From: Bacteriovoracaceae bacterium
GTDB lineage: Bacteria > Bdellovibrionota > Bacteriovoracia > Bacteriovoracales > Bacteriovoracaceae
Direction: 5' to 3'
Length of the DNA: 64,000 nucleotides
Assembly: GCA_024711325.1 (NCBI GenBank)
Contig: JANJTC010000005.1
Span: forward strand, 372,001-436,000
Position 1 is the first letter of the stretch. Each line of letters begins with the position of its first letter. Both the position numbers and the translations under genes were made by a program. This document shows, in pieces, positions 1-8,975 of the stretch. The notes under the pieces are model-generated. The model was not told the origin of the DNA. It made no database searches and saw only the letters and a list, made by a program, of their open reading frames with translations.

Positions 1-1
1 T

Positions 2-1246
2 CTTGAGTACCTCGCTATGACAGGTCTCAAACGGTTTGCACCTCTGGGTACCATTACCTGGGGCATGGAAGGAGCACCTCATGACGGGCGTTTTGTTTTA
101 AGAGAATTAGTTCATTTTATAGGAGATGAAAGAAGAATCCAGGACTATGGAGAAAAAATTCAGACTGTTACTAATTCAACCATTTTGAGGTCGCACTTTG
201 AAAATACTCCTCACCCCAGAGGATATATCTTCTCTTCTGGAGGAACCACCGGAGAGCCAAAGTTTCTACACTTCAGTTATGAAGAATTCGATTATATGAG
301 TGATATGCTGGCAGAAAATTTCATCCGTCATGGGGTTCGTCCCGGGATGACAGTGGCCAATCTGTTTGTTGCCGGAAATCTCTGGTCTTCTTTTTTATGT
401 GTAGAAAAGGCATTGGAAAAAGTTGGTGCGATTCAGTTACCCATAGGAGGAATTTGCTCCAGTGACAATGTCCTGCTTTATCTGAAGAAATTCAAACCTC
501 AAGTAATCATGGGCATTCCTTCAATGCTTGTGATGAACGCAGAGTACATGGAGACTAGTGGCGAAAAGCTGGAAATCCCAATGGTCTTTTATGCCGGAGA
601 GGCACTTTCTGAAATTCGCCGGGATTATCTGGAAAATGTTTGGGGAACAAAAGTCTTTGCTTCTGCCGGTTACGCTTCCGTTGATGCCGGAGTGATTGGT
701 TATCAGTGTCCCTCTTGCGGACCGGGTGAACATCACGTCTTCAGTGATTTAATAGAATTGAATATTCTGGAAGATGAGGCCGTTGTTACCAGTTTGGCCC
801 GTGAGAGTATGGGGGTTAAAAACTATCGCACAGGTGACAGGATTGAATGGATCGAAAAATGTCAGTGCGGAAGTGAAGATAAGCGCTTCAAGCTTTTAGG
901 AAGAATCGATAATGTGATTCAAATCTGGTCCTGTCGTTTACTCACCAGTGATGTTGAATCCGCCATGAATGACAAAGGTATCCTGACTTTTCAATTAACT
1001 ATTACCGAGGCCCGTGAGGCCAATTTAGTCCGTGAAAAGCTCCAGATTACTTATGAGAAACCTCATTCCGAAGTTGATGTCGAAATGCTCCTGATTGATA
1101 TCTATCAGCGGTCTCGTGACCTCAAAGACACCCTTAAATTTCAAGAGTTTAAGAAAGATGTGTTAATCAAAGCGGTGGCCTCTGGGGAAATTCCTCGAAA
1201 TCCCAGAACTGGAAAAATAGGGTTGGTAGTCGATCAACGGCGCTAG
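2..1246 (+). CDS. PaaK-like acyl-CoA ligase (AMP-forming), 5' truncated
   Basis: Adenylate-forming enzyme of the phenylacetate-CoA ligase type, expected to activate a carboxylic acid with ATP and transfer it to CoA or another acceptor. The phosphate-binding motif SSGGTTGEPKF is near residue 73 of the ORF-track protein. It is followed by a Cys pair (CPSC) and a CQCGS motif typical of PaaK-like enzymes, a RTGD motif, and a C-terminal PRNPRTGK segment carrying the usual lysine region. The frame is open to the window edge (Leu-Glu-Tyr-Leu-Ala precede the listed Met at 17), so the true start is probably outside the window. The substrate cannot be read from the sequence. No partner gene lies downstream in the same operon: a gap of about 85 bases precedes the next gene. 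Confidence 0.8.
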   Translation, partial: LEYLAMTGLKRFAPLGTITWGMEGAPHDGRFVLRELVHFIGDERRIQDYGEKIQTVTNSTILRSHFENTPHPRGYIFSSGGTTGEPKFLHFSYEEFDYMSDMLAENFIRHGVRPGMTVANLFVAGNLWSSFLCVEKALEKVGAIQLPIGGICSSDNVLLYLKKFKPQVIMGIPSMLVMNAEYMETSGEKLEIPMVFYAGEALSEIRRDYLENVWGTKVFASAGYASVDAGVIGYQCPSCGPGEHHVFSDLIELNILEDEAVVTSLARESMGVKNYRTGDRIEWIEKCQCGSEDKRFKLLGRIDNVIQIWSCRLLTSDVESAMNDKGILTFQLTITEAREANLVREKLQITYEKPHSEVDVEMLLIDIYQRSRDLKDTLKFQEFKKDVLIKAVASGEIPRNPRTGKIGLVVDQRR

Positions 1247-1331
1247 CCCTGTAACCTTTTTATGGGTCAACATTAAATCTGTTGGTAAATAACGTTCCGT
1301 GTTATTTCTTCTCCACTATCCAGGAGAATAT

Positions 1332-2438
1332 ATGAAAACCCTAGCAGTTCTATCTCTCGCCCTAACCATGTCAACCGCTTTTGCGGCCCAGGAGTTTGGG
1401 GGAATCTCATTTCATTCATCCGTTCCTCAGGAGCAGGTAGATGCACTAAAAGTTGATATTAGTTATCTTTATCAAAATCCGGTCACAAAGTCTGATCCCG
1501 AATTTCTGGCCATGAGTGGTCTGCCAGTTGCTGATGGAGCTAATATGCACAACTGGCTGGTGAATCGAGTTAAACACATTATTGGTGAGGGCTTCGAACT
1601 AAATGAAGAAAACATCGCTGTTTGGCTATTCCATAGCTTCCCTAAAACACCGCTACCTGATGCTTTCAAAGAAGTATCTGGAAAAGAAGAAGTTACCACG
1701 ATCATGTCCAATATTGGGACGGCCTTATATCTGGTTGGGAAAAAAGAAGATCTTTTATTCGGTCTTAAGCTCGATGGTGACAAAGTTTACGCTAAATCAT
1801 CACGTGTAGGAATTCTGCAAGTAGGTAAGGGTCTCTTTCTGGAAAGATTCCGTTTAAATAAAGATCTGAATGCTCCTGCAAACTCAGTCTCAAGATTGGG
1901 AACACTTTTCCATGAGGCCCGTCATAGTGATGGTAATAGCGCTCATACAGGATTCACTCATGATATTTGTCCATCAGGTCATGCTTATGAAGGTCACGCT
2001 GCTTGTGAAACTTCAAGCAATGGTTCTTATTCATTAGGAGCAGTGGCAGAAAGAAATCTTCTGCAAAATTGTGCTTCTTGTAGTGTCCCTGAATTGGCAG
2101 CCCTCTCTGCTGGAGTGGCAGATGGTTTTAGCCGCGTCGTTGATTTTAACCTAAGTTCAAAAAGAGCTGTTCTTGAGTCAGAAATCAAAACTTACGGGGA
2201 ATTGATAAAGACTTATGAAGGCATGATGATTGGATCAACTGTTCCTGAAGTCAGAGAAATATTTGAAGCTGAAATTAAAAAGCTAAAAACAAAATTAGAA
2301 CTCCTCAGTGTAGAACTTGAGGCCCTGAAAGATGTTAAGCCAGTAAATCTTCCGCTAGACCCAACGCCTGAAGGTAAATATAGTGAACTGGCCTTGAAAA
2401 AATCAATTAAACTAATGAATAGATCTTTAGAGAAATAA
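1332..2438 (+). CDS. Exported protein with HExxH zinc-peptidase motif
   Basis: Secreted protein of about 368 residues, not a family I can name. The start at 1332 is preferred over the GTG at 1299 because an AGGAG site lies 6 bases upstream and a clean signal peptide follows (MKTLAVLSLALTMSTAFA). Residues about 194-198 read HEARH, a zinc-metallopeptidase HExxH motif, inside LFHEARHSD. A His/Cys/Glu-rich stretch follows (HDICPSGH, then EGHAACE) that could supply the third metal ligand or disulphides. The C-terminal third is a charged helix, probably coiled coil. The stop overlaps the next ATG by one base (TAATG), so the following membrane-anchored protein is likely co-translated. Peptidase activity is inferred from the motif only. 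Confidence 0.6.
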   Translation: MKTLAVLSLALTMSTAFAAQEFGGISFHSSVPQEQVDALKVDISYLYQNPVTKSDPEFLAMSGLPVADGANMHNWLVNRVKHIIGEGFELNEENIAVWLFHSFPKTPLPDAFKEVSGKEEVTTIMSNIGTALYLVGKKEDLLFGLKLDGDKVYAKSSRVGILQVGKGLFLERFRLNKDLNAPANSVSRLGTLFHEARHSDGNSAHTGFTHDICPSGHAYEGHAACETSSNGSYSLGAVAERNLLQNCASCSVPELAALSAGVADGFSRVVDFNLSSKRAVLESEIKTYGELIKTYEGMMIGSTVPEVREIFEAEIKKLKTKLELLSVELEALKDVKPVNLPLDPTPEGKYSELALKKSIKLMNRSLEK

Positions 2439-2974
2439 TGAAGAATCAAAAGCTTTTACTACTCATAATCATCACCCTGACTATCGGGGTGATGATTTTT
2501 ATAAATGATAGATCAGCTACCGAGACTAAAGTTGAAGAAGATGTTGAGACTGTTAAGGTCAATCAGAATAAAGAGATTCTAACAAAAGTCGAAACTGAAC
2601 CTGAAATCACTCCAGAGGAAGTTAAAACGAATAAACTGGAAGAAGAGCTTTCTGAAAAAATGAAGGCCTTACCGAAAGTTTCAGATCTAAAAGACCTGGC
2701 CGATGAAGAGGTTCATCACACACCCATGATGGTAAAAGAGGGTGGTATCCTGATCGGCCGTATGCATGAAGCTGCTCAGGTTAATCCCAAACGAAGAGAA
2801 GAGACGCTTAAATTCTTTAAGAGTTGCGCTGAAAATGATGAACTTTTGCCCGCTATCAGGGCCCTTTGCTGGAAAAGAACCACTTCGCAAATCATTGAAT
2901 GGAAAATATTTCTTCCAATCTCAGATGCCCAGGTTTCAGAAGAAATCAAAGCGCTTGCAACCAAGATTCCCTAA
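2438..2974 (+). CDS. Hypothetical single-pass membrane protein
   Basis: 178 residues, no family recognised. An N-terminal hydrophobic helix (about residues 5-22) is followed by a Glu/Lys/Val-rich linker (about 27-75) and a small C-terminal region with two cysteines (SCAEND and ALCWKR). The layout suggests an inner-membrane-anchored periplasmic protein. It overlaps the stop of the HExxH gene by one base, so the two are probably one operon. The 3' end overlaps the convergent YkgJ-like gene by four bases. Confidence 0.55.
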   Translation: MKNQKLLLLIIITLTIGVMIFINDRSATETKVEEDVETVKVNQNKEILTKVETEPEITPEEVKTNKLEEELSEKMKALPKVSDLKDLADEEVHHTPMMVKEGGILIGRMHEAAQVNPKRREETLKFFKSCAENDELLPAIRALCWKRTTSQIIEWKIFLPISDAQVSEEIKALATKIP

Positions 2975-3510
2975 ATTTTATCCCAGAGAGCAAGAAGAGC
3001 TAAGGGGATAGGTGACTTTTCCCAATCTAGTTTAAATTCCTCGCGAATTTGGTGATTCATCTCCACTTCTTCGGGATGAAGCTTTTCTCTTTCAATCAAA
3101 ACATCTTTTTCCGAATAGCAGTGTTCTCCGGCCTTAAGGGTCGGATGATGAGAATCAAAGGCCAGGCAACCATAAGGCTTAATTTCTCGCGGGAGAGGAC
3201 AGCCCAGCTCAATAAATCCAAAAAAGGGACAAGTATAAGTTTTGCGTAAATAAGAACGGCGTCCATTGAGATATTTAGGCTCAAGTCGATAATCAGAGAT
3301 GTTTTTCTGAAGCTTATTTTTTAATTCATCATTTAGCAGGTAATTTTCTTTAAGATAAGTGATGAGCTCCAGCGCTTCCAGTGGAGTCAGCATCATGGAG
3401 TTGGCCTCAAAGGTACAACAGGTTCCCTTACATCCTCGGCATCCCATTTCCTGGGCCTCAAGGTCCTCCATCTTCTTAATTAATAGCTCACGTCTATTTG
3501 GTCGTGTCAT
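2971..3510 (-). CDS. YkgJ-like CxxCxxxCC metal-binding protein
   Basis: Cytoplasmic protein with an N-terminal CRGCKGTCC cluster, the signature of the YkgJ/UPF0153 zinc- or iron-chelating family, and further cysteines (TCPFF, GCPL, YGCLAF) that would complete the metal site. Function in the family is poorly defined. The start is placed at the ATG at 3510 (MTRPNRREL). The track's longer form starts at TTG, and neither start has a good Shine-Dalgarno. The gene is convergent with the preceding operon and divergent from hppA. Confidence 0.6.
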   Translation of the reverse strand: MTRPNRRELLIKKMEDLEAQEMGCRGCKGTCCTFEANSMMLTPLEALELITYLKENYLLNDELKNKLQKNISDYRLEPKYLNGRRSYLRKTYTCPFFGFIELGCPLPREIKPYGCLAFDSHHPTLKAGEHCYSEKDVLIEREKLHPEEVEMNHQIREEFKLDWEKSPIPLALLALWDKI

Positions 3511-3610
3511 AAAAAGGCACATTATGGCAGTGAGCAAATTACGTCAAGTGTTTGGGATAATTGAGTTGATGCAGCATATATAATTATTTTTTTTTGAGTC
3601 ATTTCAGATT

Positions 3611-3633
3611 TACTAAAAAGGTCAGATTTAGTA
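3611..3633. promoter_or_regulatory. Inverted repeat upstream of hppA
   Basis: TACTAAA, 9 bases, TTTAGTA is a perfect 7-base inverted repeat about 50 bases before the hppA start. The octamer CAGATTTA also occurs twice here, 18 bases apart. It could be an operator or simply AT-rich sequence. No convincing -35/-10 pair was found beside it. Confidence 0.3.
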
Positions 3634-3679
3634 CAAAACTCTATACATTTTTTTTTGGCTACTTTTTAGGGAGATCAGC

Positions 3680-5746
3680 ATGATGGAATCTTGGTTGATG
3701 TGGATTAAAACGCCTGTGATCTTTGGCGTTGTTGGGTTGGTTATCGCTGCCTATTTCTATTTTCAAGTTATGCGACTTGGAAGAGGAACAGACACAATGG
3801 AGCGTATCGCGGGTTATATCCGTGAAGGTGCTATGGCCTTCTTGTTCAGACAGTACAAAGTTCTCGCCATTTATGGTGTGGTTGTTGCTGCTCTTATTGG
3901 TTACGGTTTAGGAGGTCTTGCTGCCGGATCTTTCATCCTGGGCGCTTTCCTTTCTCTTCTTGCTGGTTTTATCGGCATGAAGGCTGCAACTTACGCTAAC
4001 GTAAAAACAACTCAAGCTGCCCGTACAGGTTCAAGACCTTTGGCACTTCTAACTGCTCTGGATGGTGGTGCGGTTATGGGTCTTTCTGTGGCCGGTCTGG
4101 GAGCTATCGGACTTGGTGTTCTTTATCTGATCTTTGAAAAAGAAAGTGATAAAGTTCTTTCTACGGTTCTTCACTCTTTTGCAGTGGGTGCTTCATCGAT
4201 TGCTCTTTTTGCTCGTATCGGTGGTGGTATCTATACTAAGGCCGCTGACGTTGGTTCGGATATTGCTGGTAAAGTAATTGAAAATATTCCTGAAGATGAT
4301 CCTCGTAACCCGGGTGTTATCGCTGATAACGTCGGTGATAACGTTGGTGACGTGGCAGGTATGGGTGCGGATATTTATGAATCTATGGTTGCTGCAATTG
4401 TAGCTGCCATGGCGATTGCGATCACATCATCTGAGCTTCCGGTTCTTATGGCGAATGTAGATGCTTCAATCAATAAAATGGTTGCCGTTGGACTTCCACT
4501 GGTTCTTTCAGCTGTGGGCTTAGCGGTTTCAATTCTTTGTATCTTTGCCGCTCGAGCAATGAAAAATTTTGATCCAGCTAAAGTTCTTCGTGGTGCTTTG
4601 ATTCTTCCTCCAGTTGCTCTGGCAATTGCTTCTTATATCATCATGGCCTCGCTTGATATCACTCAGTCCGTGACAGCGATTCTTACTTTTGGTGCTATCG
4701 GCGGTACAATTATCGGTCTGGTAACAGACTACTATACCTCTTCAACTCCTGTTGCTCGTATTGCTGAATCGGCCAGAACAGGTGCCGGTACAAACGTGAT
4801 TCAAGGTTTGGCAGTGGGAATGGAATCTGTTGCGATTCCTATGATCGTGGTTGCTGTTGTGGCCTTCCTTGCTAATAAATATTTAGGTCTTTATGGTATT
4901 GCGCTTTCCGCGGTTGGTATGCTTGGTGGTACAGCGGTTGTTATGACTGTTGATGCCTACGGCCCAATCTCAGATAATGCTGGTGGTATTTCTGAGATGT
5001 CAGGTCTAGGTCCTGAAGTTCGTGCCATCACCGATGAGCTTGATATGGTTGGTAACACAACTGCTGCTATCGGTAAGGGTTACGCTATTGGTTCAGCGAT
5101 TCTAACAGTGCTGGCCCTCTTCTCAGCATTTAACATTGAAATTAACCATGTTCGTTCAATGAGTGGTTTAGGCGCTGTTGAATTGGTTTTAACTGATCCT
5201 AAGATTCTAATCGGTATTCTACTGGGTTCTATTCTGCCTTTCCTTGTTGGTTCAACAACAATGCTTGCTGTAGGTAAAGCTGCTGGTGCTATCGTTGTCG
5301 AGATTGGTCGTCAGTTCAGAGAGATTCCAGGTTTAATGGAACTTAAGGCAGAGCCTGAGCCGAAGAAAATTGTGGATATCGCAACTACTGCAGCTCTAAG
5401 AGAAATGATTCTTCCAGGTATGATTGCAATTCTTGCTCCGGTACTTGTTGGATTCTTCATGGGCCCGGCTTCACTCGCTGGTCTCTTGGCCGGATCTCTT
5501 GCGGTTGGTGCTACTATGTCGCTTTTCATGGCGAACGCTGGTGGCGCTTGGGATAACGCTAAAAAATACATTGAGAAAGGTCACTTAGCTGGTGAGAAGA
5601 AGGGAACTGACACTCATAAAGCTGCTGTGGTTGGTGATATGGTGGGAGATCCGTTCAAGGATACTTCTGGTCCAGGTATTGCGATCCTTATCAAGGTGAT
5701 GTCGGTAGTTTCACTCCTCATCGCTCCTCTAATCGCTCTTCTTTAA
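3680..5746 (+). CDS. hppA: Membrane pyrophosphatase, proton/cation pump
   Basis: Integral membrane pyrophosphatase that couples hydrolysis of PPi to ion export across the inner membrane. Length (688) and about 15-16 hydrophobic segments fit the family. Signature segments are visible: [11 protein letters not shown] then [10 protein letters not shown] near residues 205-225, [12 protein letters not shown] near 425, and [12 protein letters not shown] near 652-664. The [10 protein letters not shown] motif near residue 456-465 carries Ala where K+-independent enzymes carry Lys, so this is the K+-dependent type by published criteria. Whether it moves H+ or Na+ cannot be settled by eye. An AGGGAG site precedes the tandem ATG codons, and the gene is monocistronic, closed by a strong hairpin terminator. 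Confidence 0.95.
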   Translation: MMESWLMWIKTPVIFGVVGLVIAAYFYFQVMRLGRGTDTMERIAGYIREGAMAFLFRQYKVLAIYGVVVAALIGYGLGGLAAGSFILGAFLSLLAGFIGMKAATYANVKTTQAARTGSRPLALLTALDGGAVMGLSVAGLGAIGLGVLYLIFEKESDKVLSTVLHSFAVGASSIALFARIGGGIYTKAADVGSDIAGKVIENIPEDDPRNPGVIADNVGDNVGDVAGMGADIYESMVAAIVAAMAIAITSSELPVLMANVDASINKMVAVGLPLVLSAVGLAVSILCIFAARAMKNFDPAKVLRGALILPPVALAIASYIIMASLDITQSVTAILTFGAIGGTIIGLVTDYYTSSTPVARIAESARTGAGTNVIQGLAVGMESVAIPMIVVAVVAFLANKYLGLYGIALSAVGMLGGTAVVMTVDAYGPISDNAGGISEMSGLGPEVRAITDELDMVGNTTAAIGKGYAIGSAILTVLALFSAFNIEINHVRSMSGLGAVELVLTDPKILIGILLGSILPFLVGSTTMLAVGKAAGAIVVEIGRQFREIPGLMELKAEPEPKKIVDIATTAALREMILPGMIAILAPVLVGFFMGPASLAGLLAGSLAVGATMSLFMANAGGAWDNAKKYIEKGHLAGEKKGTDTHKAAVVGDMVGDPFKDTSGPGIAILIKVMSVVSLLIAPLIALL

Positions 5747-5760
5747 AACTGATACTTAAG

Positions 5761-5786
5761 GCCACCTTCGGGTGGCTTTTTTTTTT
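5761..5786 (+). terminator. Intrinsic terminator of hppA
   Basis: GCCACC-TTCG-GGTGGC, a perfect 6-bp stem with a UUCG tetraloop, followed by ten T residues, 14 bases after the hppA stop. Confidence 0.92.
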
Positions 5787-5788
5787 AC

Positions 5789-6739
5789 TTAACCACCAAA
5801 TAAGACTTCAAGCTGGAACGTAATGAAAGGTGTTCTTCTGAAGGACCAGACCTTAGGGAAATCCAGGCCGGTAATAACATCTAAGTAGATCCATTGCTTA
5901 TAAAGATTTCTCCGGAAATCGACTGCTATCTGATAATTATCTACAAACCAGATTCCATTATCTATGACTGAATGGAGAGTAGTCGAGTAGCCCAGGGCTT
6001 CATCCTCACTTACTTGATGAAGCAGAGTTGGCCCATGGTTGGTTTCGAAATCTTTTTTGAGAACCTGCCAGCGTTTATTATTAATGAAACGAAAAACCAA
6101 AGAATCGCTGAATACGTGATCCGAATCAAAAGTTGTCTCTTCCACCAATCCACTTTCATCTGTGATGTAGGTTAATTGTTCCGCAAAACGGTGAATAAAT
6201 GTTCCAGTCGTAAATGATTTTCTGACCCGGGCACGGGTAATTAATTTGGGAGGAATGGCAGCACTCACACCCATGTCAGCGTTGAAGAGCCAGCTGGATT
6301 TGATCCGATTTTTCTTTATCTTCTCTTTTGCCTCATCTTCGGTCTTATCTTTTTCATCCTGGTAATATTCATATTTAAATTTTTGTTCAAGATGCGGAAG
6401 GCGCAGGTTAATCCGGTACTGATTATCTAGATCTGAAATGGCCCGTTCTCTTAGCTTAAATTGGGAACGAATGCGTATCCGACTTCGTCCAAATTCATCA
6501 TCGGCACGCTCGGTAGCAAAAAAGGAGTCCAGGCGGTTGGCAACTTGATTGGCACGGACACCAAATAACTCCTGGGCCGTCTCCAGAATGGGAATACCGC
6601 CATCTTCCCGTTCTTCCGCAGGAGAAGAAAAGACTGAATTAGTTGATAGGAGAAAAAGCAAGGCGAGAGTATATCTCATTGAATTATTGTAGCTGAATAT
6701 TCTTATCTGCCAATTCTTGATGGCAGACTTTCTAGGCAT
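5789..6739 (-). CDS. Putative outer-membrane protein, unknown
   Basis: About 300 residues with a signal-peptide core (LALLFLLSTNSVFSS) and alternating hydrophobic/polar strands through the second half, ending in QLEVLFGG, as in small barrel-like outer-membrane proteins. Two starts are possible. ATG at 6739 has an AAGGTG ribosome site 7 bases upstream but gives a 20-residue basic extension. ATG at 6679 (MRYTLALLF) gives a conventional signal peptide but no Shine-Dalgarno. A Glu/Lys-rich segment near the middle (DEKDKTEDEAKEKIKK) would be a surface or periplasmic loop. No family recognised. It is convergent with hppA, their 3' ends meeting at its terminator. Confidence 0.6.
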   Translation of the reverse strand: MPRKSAIKNWQIRIFSYNNSMRYTLALLFLLSTNSVFSSPAEEREDGGIPILETAQELFGVRANQVANRLDSFFATERADDEFGRSRIRIRSQFKLRERAISDLDNQYRINLRLPHLEQKFKYEYYQDEKDKTEDEAKEKIKKNRIKSSWLFNADMGVSAAIPPKLITRARVRKSFTTGTFIHRFAEQLTYITDESGLVEETTFDSDHVFSDSLVFRFINNKRWQVLKKDFETNHGPTLLHQVSEDEALGYSTTLHSVIDNGIWFVDNYQIAVDFRRNLYKQWIYLDVITGLDFPKVWSFRRTPFITFQLEVLFGG

Positions 6740-6857
6740 CTTTGTTCACCTTTTTAAACAAACCTTTGGATTCATGCGTTTTCTTCATTATTTTCTTTCT
6801 TCTTTTGCAATTGGCGTAGAATGAACGCGTTTAGCACTACTTCCACGGGGGGATCTT

Positions 6858-7712
6858 GTGAAAAATAAACAGGCCATTATCTCGGCTGCATGTCTATTGG
6901 CCGTTGTTACTGTCTCAGCTGTATGGCTCCTGGCCAATCCAAAAACCGTCCAGGTTGAAGAAAGAAACTTAAGTGATGAAGCCTTGCTTGCACTGATTAA
7001 GAATGATCAAAAAGCTTTTGAAAGCTTTATATCAGCTGGTGGTAAGCTGCATAATTCGCTTCCATTAATTGATGGTCAAATCTACACCATCGCTGAAGGT
7101 ATGGCCTATTTTGACAGGGTTACTTTCATGAAGCATGTTCAATCCAAAAAGATTTCTTATGTCAAACAAACCAAGGGCAAAGAATTCGATATTATGACTC
7201 TGGCAATTGCCAAGAATAATCCCGAACTACTGAATCAACTTGTACTTGAAAAACCAGATTTTAAATTTACCTATGGAAAAAAAGAGTGGTCTCTTTTGCA
7301 TGTTGCAAGTGCGGCCTGTTCACATAAGCTGACGGCCATCCTTCATGAAAAAGGACAATTGAACTGGAACCTTAAAGCTAAAGATGGTTCTACTCCGTTG
7401 ACCCTGGCCGCTCAGAATGATTGCCTCCCGATGCTTTCATATTGGAAAGATCAAAAAGCCGATTTTAATCTTAAAGATGGAAGGGGTCTAACGGCCCTGG
7501 GCATTTTGAAGAAAAAGAAAGATGCGGCCTTATTGGCCTTTGCAGAATCTTTTGAATCCAGGAAAGTGGCTTCCGCAACACCTGTTCCGGATTTCTATAA
7601 AAAGCGTAAAATTCCTAAGGATCAAATCGTAGACTATTCGGCCTTAATCGAGCCGGAAGAGCGTCCCTTGGAGGCTACAGAAACTGCTGAGTTCTCGGAG
7701 TTTGCTGATTAA
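6858..7712 (+). CDS. Membrane-anchored ankyrin-repeat-like protein
   Basis: 284 residues starting at GTG behind a G-rich ribosome site (GGGGGGATC). Residues about 6-26 form one transmembrane helix or uncleaved signal. The rest would be periplasmic and contains about four ankyrin-like units (LLHVASAACSH, then DGSTPLTLAAQNDC, then DGRGLTALGILKKKK), the usual protein-binding solenoid. The C-terminus is acidic and Pro-rich and probably disordered. Partner unknown. The gene stands alone between a divergent promoter region and the HTH gene. Confidence 0.65.
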   Translation: MKNKQAIISAACLLAVVTVSAVWLLANPKTVQVEERNLSDEALLALIKNDQKAFESFISAGGKLHNSLPLIDGQIYTIAEGMAYFDRVTFMKHVQSKKISYVKQTKGKEFDIMTLAIAKNNPELLNQLVLEKPDFKFTYGKKEWSLLHVASAACSHKLTAILHEKGQLNWNLKAKDGSTPLTLAAQNDCLPMLSYWKDQKADFNLKDGRGLTALGILKKKKDAALLAFAESFESRKVASATPVPDFYKKRKIPKDQIVDYSALIEPEERPLEATETAEFSEFAD

Positions 7713-7724
7713 AGCTCATATTCA

Positions 7725-7759
7725 ATACTAAAAGTTAAAGACTCAACTTCTTTTAGTAT
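7725..7759 (+). terminator. Long hairpin after the ankyrin gene, possible terminator
   Basis: ATACTAAAAG and CTTTTAGTAT form a perfect 10-bp inverted repeat around a 15-base loop, 12 bases after the stop codon. There is no T-run after it, so it is either a weak terminator, a 3'-end stabilising hairpin, or a binding site. Confidence 0.45.
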
Positions 7760-7784
7760 CAAATCCCGGCCCTTTCATTGATGC

Positions 7785-7812
7785 TTGCGCAAAATGCTTT
7801 TAGCATTAGAAT
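7785..7812 (+). promoter_or_regulatory. Promoter with operator-like repeat in the spacer
   Basis: TTGCGC, a 16-base spacer and TAGAAT resemble sigma-70 -35/-10 boxes. The spacer holds the perfect inverted repeat AATGCT-TTT-AGCATT (7793-7807). The repeat ends inside the -10 box, a usual site for an autorepressor. The gene just downstream is a small HTH protein. Confidence 0.5.
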
Positions 7813-7832
7813 AAATAGGAAAGGGAGGCGAC

Positions 7833-8072
7833 ATGGAAGTTGTCCGAAGAAGTAATGCTGAAATTGAAAGAGAAATAGGAACAGTTGCTTATTTTATTCG
7901 TAAAAAGAGAAAGGACCAGGGGTTCACGCAGGAGCAGCTCGCAAAAAGCTCAGGTGTAGGATTGGCCTTTTTGAAAAGACTTGAAGGTGGAGATGAAAAT
8001 CTTCATCTGGCCAAAGTCCTTCAAGTCTTAAGACATCTAAACGCGGATTTATTTCCTAAAGAGTACCAGTAA
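7833..8072 (+). CDS. Small XRE/HipB-like HTH regulator
   Basis: 79-residue DNA-binding protein made almost entirely of one Cro/C1-type helix-turn-helix (about residues 16-70; FTQEQLAKSSGVGLAFLKRLE is the HTH core). It resembles the y4mF/HipB group, often the antitoxin or autoregulator of a small operon. No toxin-like gene adjoins it: the next gene is convergent and encodes TerC. GGGAGGCG provides a good ribosome site. Its 3' end overlaps the terC-like gene by 17 bases. The inverted repeat in its own promoter suggests autorepression. Confidence 0.8.
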   Translation: MEVVRRSNAEIEREIGTVAYFIRKKRKDQGFTQEQLAKSSGVGLAFLKRLEGGDENLHLAKVLQVLRHLNADLFPKEYQ

Positions 8073-8796
8073 CAGTGCTCTTCTTACGGTAGCGCATATT
8101 TAAAAGCTCTACCGTAAGAGAGAAGGCCATCGCAAAGTAGATATACCCTTTGGATACATGGGCCCCCATGCCTTCAGCTACCAACATCACACCAATTAAG
8201 AGTAGGAATGAAAGAGCAAGAATTTTGATCGTTGGATGTCTTTCCACGAATGAGCTTATCCTGCCGGCAGAGACCAACATGATGATCATGGAAATAATCA
8301 TGGCCGCCACCATGATGGAAACCTGATTGGCCATTCCTACGGCGGTGATAACTGAGTCAAGTGAGAAGACAATATCAAGCACCAGAATCTGCGCCAGCAT
8401 CATACCGACACTGGCCTTTTTCTTTTTATTCATATGCTCAGCTTCATGCAAATGAATCTGCGGATCGCCTTCGACCTTATGATGAATTTCAAAAGTTGAT
8501 TTTCCTAAAAGGAAGAGACCACCGACCAGAAGAATTAAATCACGTCCGGAGAAAGCATGATCCAAGACCTCGAACAGAGGTTCTTTTAATGTCATGATCC
8601 AGCTGATCGAGAATAGTAATATGATCCTGATGAGTAGAGCTAAAAATAGACCAATGTTACGGGTTCTCGCTTGCGATTCGGCAGGCAGTCGTGCCACCAA
8701 AATGGCGATGAATATAATATTATCTATTCCCAGAACAGTTTCCATGGCCGTCAATGTCACCAGGGAAGTTAGATTTGCGACTGTTAGTTCAAACAT
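8056..8796 (-). CDS. TerC-family integral membrane protein
   Basis: 246 residues with about seven transmembrane helices. The conserved acidic membrane motifs of the TerC/YgdQ family are present: ETVLGIDNIIFIAIL near residue 19 and DIVFSLDSVITAVG near 140, each with paired Glu/Asp and Asn/Ser thought to bind a metal, Mn2+ or similar, during export. A His-rich cytoplasmic loop (IHLHEAEH) separates the two halves. The start has a strong GAGGAG site. TerC proteins are linked to tellurite resistance or metal homeostasis, and some metallate exported enzymes. No tel/ter cluster is nearby, so a housekeeping metal role is more likely. Confidence 0.85.
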   Translation of the reverse strand: MFELTVANLTSLVTLTAMETVLGIDNIIFIAILVARLPAESQARTRNIGLFLALLIRIILLFSISWIMTLKEPLFEVLDHAFSGRDLILLVGGLFLLGKSTFEIHHKVEGDPQIHLHEAEHMNKKKKASVGMMLAQILVLDIVFSLDSVITAVGMANQVSIMVAAMIISMIIMLVSAGRISSFVERHPTIKILALSFLLLIGVMLVAEGMGAHVSKGYIYFAMAFSLTVELLNMRYRKKSTVTGTL

Positions 8797-8854
8797 AAAA
8801 CTCCTCTATACGAACTTCGTTTTAAATATTCTCCAAGATTGCTCTTTTTGACCA

Positions 8855-8863
8855 TGTTATAAT
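8855..8863 (+). promoter_or_regulatory. Extended -10 promoter for gloA-ppc
   Basis: TGTTATAAT is an extended -10 box (TGn plus TATAAT) about 115 bases before gloA. No convincing -35 lies at the right distance. TTGACC just upstream is only 4 bases away and cannot be the -35. Confidence 0.4.
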
Positions 8864-8876
8864 GATGACAATTTAC

Positions 8877-8900
8877 CGCTGCATTGTGTTTAGAGCAGCG
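8877..8900 (+). other. Hairpin in gloA 5' leader
   Basis: CGCTGC and GCAGCG form a 6-bp stem with a 12-base loop, just downstream of the predicted transcription start. Role unknown. It could stabilise the 5' end. Confidence 0.3.
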
Positions 8901-8975
8901 CTTAGTGAATCAATGTCTGGCCGATATGGGTTTTCAGGTTATAGGCTTGGATTAATTTTTTTAGGAGATCGATAA

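Noticed and set aside
7725-7759. Long hairpin as a recombination or phage attachment site
   Set aside because: Single occurrence, no mobile gene nearby, and its place just after a stop codon fits a 3'-end hairpin better.
8848-8863. TTGACC near TATAAT as a classical promoter
   Set aside because: Only 4 bases separate the boxes. The TATAAT was kept as an extended -10 instead.
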